64,000 nt of DNA from FEB-25 sp963726315 (lineage in GTDB: Bacteria; Chloroflexota; Anaerolineae; Anaerolineales; UBA4823): the NCBI GenBank assembly GCA_963726315.1, contig CAVSBZ010000005.1, forward strand, positions 124,001 through 188,000, given 5' to 3'. The notes under the pieces are model-generated. The model was given only the letters and a program-made list of their open reading frames with translations, did not search any database and was not told the DNA's origin. The translations under genes and the position numbers were made by a program. Shown here piece after piece: positions 7,581 to 15,257 of this stretch (within the stretch, counting starts at the first letter, position 1; each line of letters starts with the position of its first letter).

Positions 7581-8372
7581 ATGAAAGATAAACTTCGACA
7601 AATCACGGTTATCGTAACCATCGCGGCTACAATCGTAGTCAATGTGCTTGCAGACGCTCTGCCCATTAACGGGTTGGGAACTGGGCAAATCTCCGACATG
7701 TTCAAGGTCTACTTTGTGCCTGCCGGCTACGTGTTTTCCATCTGGGGATTAATCTACCTTGGGCTGATCTCGTTTGCGGTTTTCCAGGCACTGCCTTCGC
7801 AGCGCGAAAACCCACGCCTGCAGAGCACCGGTTGGTGGATCTGCCTGGGAGGACTGGCGAATATCGCCTGGATCTTCTTGTGGCATTATGAAATGTTCGC
7901 TCTTACCGTGGTTGCCATGCTGGTCTTGCTGGGCACCCTGATTGTTACCTACCTGCGGCTGGGTAACGGCCGGATTCAAGTGTCTACCGGTGAGAGATAT
8001 ACTACCCAACTAACGTTCAGCATTTACCTGGGGTGGATCACCGTTGCCACGGTGGCGAACATCACCAGCCTGTTATATTACTTGAACTGGAACGCATTCG
8101 GGATTAGCTCGGTTATCTGGATGGGGTTTGTGCTGTTAGCTGTATTCATCATTGCCGGCTTGATGAATTTTACTCGGCGGGATGTTGCCTATTGTGGGGT
8201 CATTCTATGGGCATTGGCTGGGATTGCAGTTAAGTTCGCCGGAGTTCCCGCCGTTGCGATACCTACGTGGATCACATTCATCCTGGTAGCAGTGACCCTG
8301 GTTGTGGCTTTTTTGCTACCAAGAAAGCCCCTGGTAGATAGCACTATTCAACCCTCTGCAGGTGAAATATGA
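7581..8372 (+). CDS. TspO/MBR-family (tryptophan-rich sensory) membrane protein
   Basis: A hydrophobic protein of 263 residues with about seven to eight membrane segments. The ATG at 7581 is chosen because GGGTGA sits five bases upstream; a GTG at 7572 is the alternative. The block FVPAGYVFSIWGLIYLGL corresponds to the conserved loop and helix of TspO, and SIYLGWITVATVANITSLL to its later helix. The protein is much longer than the classic 160-residue TspO, as in the long subgroup found in many bacteria. TspO proteins bind porphyrins, tetrapyrroles or related ligands and are tied to light and oxygen responses. That suits this operon, whose regulator also binds a tetrapyrrole-like cofactor. The next gene overlaps by ATGA. 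Confidence 0.8.
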   Translation: MKDKLRQITVIVTIAATIVVNVLADALPINGLGTGQISDMFKVYFVPAGYVFSIWGLIYLGLISFAVFQALPSQRENPRLQSTGWWICLGGLANIAWIFLWHYEMFALTVVAMLVLLGTLIVTYLRLGNGRIQVSTGERYTTQLTFSIYLGWITVATVANITSLLYYLNWNAFGISSVIWMGFVLLAVFIIAGLMNFTRRDVAYCGVILWALAGIAVKFAGVPAVAIPTWITFILVAVTLVVAFLLPRKPLVDSTIQPSAGEI

Positions 8373-9331
8373 GCCATCCCAAAAAGCGAACTGGACTGAT
8401 CGTTTTAGCTGGAGGCTTGACCATGATGTTGGTAGGGCCATTATTGATCCCAATACCCCGCATCAAAGGCACCTTACCTCCGCGAGAATTGGCGGATGAA
8501 GATTTTGAGTTCATCGAGCTCAATGGGTTGGAAATCCACGTCAAAAAATCGGGGCAAGGCGATCCCGTGTTTCTGCTCCTGCATGGCTTTGCCGCCAGCC
8601 TGTACTCATGGAATGAGGTGATGAAACCCCTTGGCGGGCTGGGTACGGTGATCGCCTTTGACCGCCCCGGGTTTGGCCTGTCGGAACGTCCCCTCAACTG
8701 GCAGGGGCGTAACCCCTACAGCCCTGAAGCGCAGGTGGAGCTGGTAACCGGTCTCTTGGACTATTATGGGGTCGGGCAAGCCATCCTGGTGGGAAGCTCC
8801 GCCGGTGGCACGGTCTCATTACAGATGGCACTGGCACATCCTGAGCGAGTGTCTGCCCTGGTGCTGGTCGACCCGGAGGTATATCATGCCGGCGGAGCAC
8901 CAGGCTGGGTAAAATCCCTGTTGGGCACGCCGCAGATGCGCCGTTTGGGTCCTTTCTTCACGCGTCAAATCCTTTCTCATGGGCGAGATTTGATCAAGCT
9001 TGCCTGGCATGACCCTGACCGCCTTCCCCCTGAGATGGTCGAAAACTATCTCAAGCCGTATAAGGTAGATAATTGGGATAAAGCATTATGGGAATTCACT
9101 CTCGCCAGCCATCCACCTGGAATAACTGAGCGGCTGGAGGAGATCACCCAGCTGACCCTGGTGATCACTGGTGACGATGACCGGATTGTACCCACTCGTG
9201 ACAGCGTCCGCCTGGCAGGCGAGCTGCCCAATGCCAGCCTGCAGGTGATTCAAAATGCCGGGCATCTGCCACATGAGGAGCAGCCAGAGGCATTTATGGA
9301 AGCATTAACTAATTTTATAAAAACGATTTAG
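8369..9331 (+). CDS. Alpha/beta hydrolase, membrane-anchored or exported
   Basis: A 320-residue protein starting at an ATGA overlap with the TspO-like gene. A hydrophobic N-terminal helix (about residues 8-30) precedes the fold. The catalytic triad is readable: nucleophile Ser in GSSAGG (about residue 144), Asp in GDDDRIVP (about 270) and His in GHLPHEE (about 298). LLHGFAASLYSW supplies the oxyanion region. The family includes esterases, epoxide hydrolases and haloperoxidase-like enzymes; the substrate cannot be inferred. Translational coupling inside the light operon suggests a role linked to photo-oxidation products or carotenoid/retinal-type esters, but that is guesswork. Confidence 0.85.
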   Translation: MSHPKKRTGLIVLAGGLTMMLVGPLLIPIPRIKGTLPPRELADEDFEFIELNGLEIHVKKSGQGDPVFLLLHGFAASLYSWNEVMKPLGGLGTVIAFDRPGFGLSERPLNWQGRNPYSPEAQVELVTGLLDYYGVGQAILVGSSAGGTVSLQMALAHPERVSALVLVDPEVYHAGGAPGWVKSLLGTPQMRRLGPFFTRQILSHGRDLIKLAWHDPDRLPPEMVENYLKPYKVDNWDKALWEFTLASHPPGITERLEEITQLTLVITGDDDRIVPTRDSVRLAGELPNASLQVIQNAGHLPHEEQPEAFMEALTNFIKTI

Positions 9332-9345
9332 GCTTGGGAGAAAAA

Positions 9346-9810
9346 ATGATGGCGAGAGTTTCACTTAACCTACCTGCTCCTGATTTTGCGCTTAATAATT
9401 TTAAGGGAGAAAGTGTGCATTTATCTGATTATCGTGATAAGTCTAATGTCCTGCTGGTCTTCAACCGTGGTTTTATGTGACCATTCTGCCGCATGCACAT
9501 GGCGCAGTTGCGCCAGGATTACAAAGAGTTCATCAGGCGGGATACGGAAGTAATTGTCGTCGGTCCGGAGGATGAGCAGACATTTAGCTCATTTTGGAAA
9601 GATCACCAACTCCCCTTCATTGGTCTGCCAGATCAAAAGGCATCCGTGCTCAAGCAATATGGGCAAGAAGTGAACCTGTTCAAGCTTGGGCGAATGCCAG
9701 CCCAGGTGATTATTGATAAGGCGGGCATGGTACGTTATGTGCATTATGGTCACAGTATGTCGGATATACCATCCAATAAAGAGATCCTGGAATTATTGGA
9801 AAGCTGTTGA
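9346..9810 (+). CDS. AhpC/TSA peroxiredoxin-like candidate selenoprotein (in-frame TGA at 9478-9480)
   Basis: The reading frame starts at ATG 9346, five bases after GGGAG, and runs to 9810 with one in-frame TGA at codon 45. Homology is continuous across it: NRGFM-[TGA]-PFCRMHMAQLRQDY, where thioredoxin-fold relatives have CxxC. The TGA thus replaces the first catalytic Cys and gives a UxxC centre. A hairpin at 9500-9515 (TGGCGC/GCGCCA, loop AGTT) begins 19 bases after TGA and its loop 25 bases after, within bacterial SECIS range and with G among the first two loop bases. As Sec, the predicted 154-residue protein would be a thiol peroxidase or reductase, last in the light operon. A start at 9493 would give only a 105-residue fragment lacking the N-terminal strand. 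A nonsense mutation is the alternative, but a second gene here shows the same arrangement. Confidence 0.78.
9500..9515 (+). promoter_or_regulatory. Candidate bacterial SECIS hairpin 1
   Basis: A perfect 6-bp stem TGGCGC/GCGCCA closes the loop AGTT. It starts 19 bases after the in-frame TGA, inside the coding sequence, where SelB-type recoding hairpins lie. Stem position and the AGTT loop are shared with the second candidate gene (14528-14544). Confidence 0.6.
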
Positions 9811-9920
9811 TATTTTCAGCGCAACGTTGGAGCTCATTTATGCGACCCTCCGCTGTTTTTTGGATAGCCTCGACTTATTAGACTGATTAATATATCGAAT
9901 CATTCAAAGGTAGAAAAATA

Positions 9921-9960
9921 AAAAATCCTCCTGACCAAAATGTCGGGAGGATTATTTTTC
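9921..9960. terminator. Bidirectional terminator between the light operon and a YciI gene
   Basis: A 12-bp stem with one G-T pair (9924-9935 with 9942-9953) has A-rich sequence before it and T-rich sequence after it. It can therefore end the + strand operon (last stop 9810) and the minus-strand YciI gene (stop 9990). Confidence 0.8.
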
Positions 9961-9989
9961 TTCACGCTACTTGTGCTGCTTGTTCAATT

Positions 9990-10313
9990 TTAAGCCATGG
10001 CATTGATCGTCTCATACACTGAGATCTTGGCCCCACTCTTCAAGGCAGGGCAACTTTTTGCTAATTGAATAGCTGCATCCAAAGACATTGCTTTGATGAT
10101 TGTATAGCCCGTAACCATTTGACCAGCTGGACCATCGTAAACTTTTCCATCCCCAGAAATATTTTTTGCCATGGGAGAGAATGGATTACCCTGATCCACG
10201 ACCGCAGTATCAATTTTTTTGTACCAATCCATCCATTCATCTGTAATTTTCTTTCGTTCGGCTTCATTGGCAGGCATACCGCCACCTGTGTAAAGCAAGA
10301 CGTAATTAGACAT
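9990..10313 (-). CDS. YciI/DGPF-type small protein, copy 1
   Basis: A 107-residue protein from MSNYVLLY, whose ATG follows AAAGGAGAAAAA; an upstream in-frame ATG lies before the ribosome site. The fold and motifs (NYVLLYTGG, DQGNPFSPM, DGKVYDGPAGQM, GYTIIKAMSLDAA, ISVYETI) match the YCII/DGPF family of ferredoxin-like dimers. Members are poorly characterised; some are dehalogenase-like or fused to sigma factors. It converges with the light operon on a shared terminator. A related copy sits at 13.6-14.0 kb next to a second seleno-peroxiredoxin candidate, so the YciI/peroxiredoxin pairing occurs twice. Confidence 0.8.
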   Translation of the reverse strand: MSNYVLLYTGGGMPANEAERKKITDEWMDWYKKIDTAVVDQGNPFSPMAKNISGDGKVYDGPAGQMVTGYTIIKAMSLDAAIQLAKSCPALKSGAKISVYETINAMA

Positions 10314-10604
10314 TTTTTCTCCTTTATGCAAAGTATCTGCTTTTAACGTTTCTGAATTGTTAGTCCTTTAATAATGGACTGTTGGAGAATACAAATTTAT
10401 CTTAGTAAGATTACATGAAGAAAACATGATTTTGTGATTATAAAATCCTATATATCGCCGCTAGTCATTTTGCCGTGTTAAACCGCTCAATAATCGAATT
10501 TATCGAAATAAATAAACTAAACCTATGGGATTCTCAGGGGTACAACGGTACTAGCAATGGTGGGTTTTAAATGGAAGGAAGCAAAAGTGTTTTGGTGACT
10601 ATGA

Positions 10605-13350
10605 TCAGACGGGATCTTTAAGCGCCTGCAGCGCCAGAGCAACCGCACTTTCAATGGGCATGCTCCGACCCTCTGCATAACCCTGATTCCACGTATTCGC
10701 GTCGATTATTGATTTAGCCCGCGTGATGGCATCCTCATAAAGTTTTTGTGTGTCAAACCAGATAAAGATGCCGGGAGTATCGAGGTAAGAAGCAGTCGCC
10801 CCGCATAATTGGGCTGCCAAGGATAACTTGGGGGAGTCTTCAGGTTGAGAACGCATCGAAATGAGGGCTGCAGCCTCGGCCAATACAATAATCGTTGCGC
10901 GAAGATTTCCCAATGTTTTTGAAAGAGTTAATCCTTCCAGAAAATGGCTCCTTGCCTGGTCGAGATCACCTTGTAGAGAGGCGACATGACCCAGATCGAT
11001 TAACGTCCACGCCAGGCTCCATTGATCACCGGTGGTGTGAAGCACATTGACGACTTCGACAAGGTTATTGTGGGCGGTATTAAGGTCACCCCGTACGATG
11101 GCGGTTTGTGCAGTAGACATGAGGGCTGGCATGCTGCACCATGGATCCCCTTGTAACTTGGCAATCCTGATGCTTTCTTCGTGCAAAGTCTGGGCACGGT
11201 CAGGATCATTTTGATACAGGGCGATGTCACCCAGCCAGGACAATGCGATCGCTTCAGACCAAAGGTCGTTAATACTTTTGTGAATCTCAATCGCTTCTTC
11301 ATACATTGCGGAGGCAGTGTCGAGGTCACGGGCGGCTGATGCGATCATTGCGCGGAAGATTAATGCAGTGGGTAGTATCCGTTGAATATCCTGCGTGCGA
11401 CAAAGCTCAAGGCATTTTTCTATGGCATCCATGGCTAATGCTTGGTCCCCTTGAGCCCATATCAACTCAGCGTCAAAACATAGCAGACCGGCGCGAATTG
11501 TAGCCGAGGTCGAATTGTCACACAACGCCAGCATTTTGCCGCACCATTGCCTGCCCTCGGTGATATACCCTCCCAAATGCCAAAAAAACCCAATCGCGAT
11601 CACCATCTGCTGCCCAATATCCACATTTTTACTGGTATCATTTACCCATTCCAGCACCCCGCGAATATTCTCAAATTCCTGCTGCATCACCAATTGCCAG
11701 TGAGCCCTTTCGGCGGATCGTACGCGCGGTTCTACGCTTGCAATGAAATCAAGGAAGAATTGACAGTGTTGTTGGTGAATGCTGTCGGTTTCCTGGCTTT
11801 CGATTAATCGTTCCCTAGCATAATCGTGGATCGTGCTGAGCATACCAAAGCGTGGCTCATCTTGAAAATCCCCCAGCTGGATTACCAGGTTGTTGTCAAT
11901 CAAGGATGCCATGGCATCATCCAGTTGTCCGGTCACGTCGCCATTGATATCACAAACCACCTCAGCGGCTTCAAGTGAGCAACCATCCACAAATACTGAC
12001 AACCGGCGAAGCAGTTTTTTCTCAATATCGTTGAGCAGATTGAAACTCCAATCAATCGCACTTCTCAGGGTACGTTGCCGTTCAGGCAGGTCGCGCGTTC
12101 CACCGGTCAGCAGATCGAAGCGATGCTCAAGACGGGCAAGGATGCCCTGAGGCGTTAGCAACTTTATCCTGGCGGCTGCAAGCTCAATCGCCAATGGCAG
12201 CCCGTCCAACCTGGAGCATATCTCAGCTACCGCCGGTGCATTGGTATTGGTAATCGTAAAATCGGGATTTACCGCTTGAGCGCGCTGTATAAAAAGTTCT
12301 ACGGCAGCATATTGGGTGAGATTACTGAGTTCGGTGGAGCCTTGTAAAGAGGGGACGCTAAGTGGCGGAACCGGCAGTTCTCTCTCGGCTCGCAGACGAA
12401 GAGGGGTTCGGCTGGTGACGATGCATTTCATTCCCGGACACGCTTCGAGCAACGCAGACATACTGGGAGCGGCTTCCACAACCTGCTCAAAATTATCCAG
12501 GATCAGGAGTATCTGTTTATCACGTAAAAATTCCCTGAGCATCTCGTTTATCGGCCGACTTTCATTCGTTTCACGCAGGTTAAACGTCTCAGCAATGGTG
12601 GGGATCACCAGGTTGGTGTTATTAATCGGTTCCAGCCTCACCATATACACACCATCTTGAAAGGAATCCAGGAGTGCTGACCCGATTTGTATTGCCAGGC
12701 GTGATTTTCCGCACCCACCTGGCCCGGTTAAAAGTGAGCAGTGCAATGTCATCCTGCCGCAGGAGATCACAAATCATGGTCAATTCATGTTCGCGACCAA
12801 TCAGCGGGTTTCGGGGAATGGGAACATTGGTCGGGTGGGGAGTTTTCGCTACAGGAGCGGCCGGTTTGACGTCATTGAAAGCTTCAAAATGCTCGGTGAG
12901 CAGGAGCGCCAGGTCATTCTGGACCAACTCCTGTAAGTCTACCTGGGTTGAAAAATAGGTATAGCAGCTGGTGTTATCGTCCCGGATGCGGTCCAATAAA
13001 TTCGATAGAGCCGGGTCCCGATCAGGGGTCGGGTTCTTGATGTAAATCAATCGGGGAATCTTATTGGACAGGTTGTACTCATCTTCCAATCCCGAAATAT
13101 CCATTCCAGGACCAACCCAACCATAACTCTTCCCATAAATCCCAATGAAGATCTGACTTTGAGCTAGATATGATTTATATAAATCCTGGGCTGGGTGCGG
13201 GCGCGCACCTGATTTAAACATTACCGGTGCCAGACGCAGGTTAAGAATTGCCTGGCGCACAGCTTTACGTTCTTCAGCCAACTCTTTTAGGGTTGAGCTG
13301 ACGAAAACCCTCAGGTGGAAATCCGGTGTGCGAATAACCATCCATACCAT
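10605..13350 (-). pseudogene. DUF4062-STAND NTPase-TPR protein, split by a frameshift before the Walker A motif
   Basis: Two frames together encode one protein of about 910 residues. The first (from 13350) has a DUF4062 domain (RVFVSSTLKELAEERKAV, IFIGIYGKSYGWV) and a linker ending NPLIGREHEL...QDDIALLT. The second resumes with TGPGGCGKSRLA (Walker A), LLILDNFEQV (Walker B), GLPLAIELAAARIKLL and a long TPR region. The break lies at four T residues (12730-12733); removing one restores ALLTLTGPGGCGKS. STAND proteins of this layout are signal-responsive switches, used as regulators and in antiphage defence, with DUF4062 a probable effector or partner domain. The gene is either inactive or the base is an error. 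No other defence gene is beside it. Confidence 0.75.
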
Positions 13351-13549
13351 TTTATACCGGATTAGTCTAGTATTTAATAAATAATGAGAAGTGAATTAGA
13401 TGGTTTATGGCTATCGCACCAGGCACCTTTCTCACCTGTTGAAGGTATGATTTTTACTTATTTTGCTCTCCGTTGGGTTTGTGATCAGGATAATCGCATC
13501 GAGGTGGTTGTTTGGGCGACGATGATAAATCTCCACCTTCAGGTTATGC

Positions 13550-13585
13550 TAATAAAAAAAACTTCCTGAGTTTTAGCTCAGGAAG
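13550..13585 (-). terminator. Terminator for YciI copy 2
   Basis: A 9-bp stem CTTCCTGAG/CTCAGGAAG (13562-13570 with 13577-13585) has a 6-base loop. Read on the minus strand it is followed by a run of T residues. It lies about 45 bases past the stop of the minus-strand YciI gene. Confidence 0.8.
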
Positions 13586-13630
13586 GTGAAAATGATCAAA
13601 TGATAATATTATCAGGTTTACTGCCAACCA

Positions 13631-13954
13631 TTAGCCCATGGCATTGAAGGTTTCGTATACTGCGAGAGTAGCTCCACCCTTTAAGACGGGGCAACCCTGC
13701 GCAATGCGAAGCGCTTCATCCATTGAGTTGGCTTTTATGACCGTATAGCCACTCGGCATCGTGCCAATCGGTCCGTCGTGGATTCTCCCATCGCTGGTGA
13801 TGTTTTTCGCCATGGGGGTGAATGGATTCCCCTGATCGACCACATTGTTGGACCATTTGTTTAACCACACCATCCAATCTGCAGTAACCGACTGGCGTTC
13901 CATCTCGGTTGCAGGCATTTTTCCACCACAATAGAGAAGCAGGTAGTTGTTCAT
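13631..13954 (-). CDS. YciI/DGPF-type small protein, copy 2
   Basis: A 107-residue protein with an AAGGAGAAAAA ribosome site. It is collinear with copy 1 at about half identity by eye (shared VVDQGNPF-PMAKNI, DGP-G-M--GYT-IKA-S-D-A, VYET-NAM), so the two are paralogues. It lies 270 bases downstream of the second peroxiredoxin candidate on the same strand and may be cotranscribed. Function is unassigned beyond the family fold. In copy 2 a Cys (LLYCGG) replaces the Thr of copy 1. Confidence 0.8.
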   Translation of the reverse strand: MNNYLLLYCGGKMPATEMERQSVTADWMVWLNKWSNNVVDQGNPFTPMAKNITSDGRIHDGPIGTMPSGYTVIKANSMDEALRIAQGCPVLKGGATLAVYETFNAMG

Positions 13955-14224
13955 TTTTTCTCCTTGTTAGTTTCCTGATTTATTTAATAACCAATGTTCC
14001 AGCTGTTCACCAACGGACATGCTGGATAATATATATAAATAATATCGCAATAAGATGAAATCGAGATAAAATGGGGATAAGCGGATGCTATATCCAACCA
14101 GCCCATTGCTGCGCACGGTGATTTTCTGAATTAAATAGCCAGTGGACGGACCCGCCTGGAGTACTTAATGAGCGGAATTTTCCGATGGGGAATTAAGCAC
14201 ATTAACGAGAAGACCGCTCGATCG

Positions 14225-14704
14225 CTAGGAAGATTTCAAAGATTTGACGAAACCCAACAGCTCTTTGCTCTCCTGAAGCCAAACCATGGGACTGGTGGTG
14301 GTCTTAATATACCTTATCGTCCCACCTTGATCGATGATGATGGAGGCAGTGCGTTGGATGAAGACCATTGCTTTTTCCAATCCGTACAGGTGATAAACCT
14401 CGCGTTCTGGGTCTGCCAGGACCGGGAAAGGTAAATGCTGGCTTTCGGCGTATCGCCTGGCTTTATCCAAAGAATCCCCCAGGATCAAGATAATCTCGCA
14501 GTTTGCAGCCTTGAAATCGTTATATAACCGCCCCAACTGGGCGGCGTGGCTCCGGCATTGCATTCAATTAAATTCGCGCACGAAGAACAAATAAACATTA
14601 TTCTTATTGCGGAAATTACTCAGCCCGATCTCGCCCCCCGTGCTGGCGGAGAGTGTGAATTCTGGTGCCGGTGAGCAAACAGTTAGATCTAATTGGTCTA
14701 CCAT
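14225..14704 (-). CDS. AhpC/TSA peroxiredoxin-like candidate selenoprotein 2 (in-frame TGA at 14564-14566)
   Basis: On the minus strand an ATG at 14704 follows GGGAGGG and opens a frame reading LDLTVCSPAPEFTLSAS, typical of the peroxiredoxin N-terminus. It continues to FFVREFN-[TGA]-MQCRSHAAQL and on to the end of the fold (IIDQGGTIRY). The TGA is codon 47, and a Cys follows at +3, again giving UxxC. A hairpin at 14528-14544 (CCGCCC/GGGCGG, loop AACTG's complement, read CAGTT-like as AGTTG) starts 19 bases after TGA, exactly as in the other candidate. Predicted product 159 residues. The alternative start just after the TGA would remove the catalytic residue and first strand. Both candidates having a stop only at the catalytic Cys argues strongly for selenocysteine over decay. 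Confidence 0.78.
14528..14544 (-). promoter_or_regulatory. Candidate bacterial SECIS hairpin 2
   Basis: Minus-strand stem CCGCCC/GGGCGG closes loop AGTTG, 19 bases after the TGA codon. The loop begins with AGTT at the same offset as candidate 1, although the stem sequences differ, as expected for a conserved structure. Confidence 0.58.
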
Positions 14705-15257
14705 AACCCTCCCAAGTTTCTTGGTCGATACACATCCTTTACACCAAATACTACGTACTCGAGTATCTATCCGGATTTATCTTTTGCCTTAATTATTTAA
14801 TAATTTGGAAACCAGCCAGCTTCAAAAATTATACTGCCATAAGCTGCTTTTGGTAGTCTACCCGGAAAAGCACATTATTCTGCTTGTTTAGCCACCTGAC
14901 CGATATGACCGATTCTAAATCAATTCAGTGTAAAAACCAGATGAATATAACCCTGGTTCTCATAATAACCAGCAAAGTTTTTTGCACAATGTGGCTATCA
15001 AGGATTGCATAGCTGGACTATCAATCATTTGAGCAAAATTTCGATCAAGGTCTGCGAGCGTAGGGTGAAACTGAATTGTAAATCACAGACGAAATTGACC
15101 TTTTTTTGACCGATCCGGCACATTGCTTGCATCCGAAGGTAACAGAGCACGAGTGAGATACGGACTAAAAAGCTTGTAATTATAGGTTAACACTGATCCC
15201 CTTGAGAGATCGCCAGTCCAACAGAGTGCAATACCATACTTTTAGAAAAGGATAAAC
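14705..15257. other. Intergenic region without recognisable gene
   Basis: This 550-base divergent gap separates the minus-strand peroxiredoxin candidate from the protease gene. It is A/T-rich and has no convincing ORF or RNA gene. TTGACC near 15100 could be a -35 element for the protease, but no good -10 box sits at the right distance. Confidence 0.4.

Noticed and set aside
9493..9810. Short peroxiredoxin beginning at ATG 9493, after the TGA
   Set aside because: It would lack the first strand and the catalytic residue; the upstream frame is homologous and has a better ribosome site.
13384..13569. 61-codon + strand frame between the DUF4062 gene and YciI copy 2
   Set aside because: No ribosome site or similarity; it ends at a hairpin that clearly serves the opposite strand.
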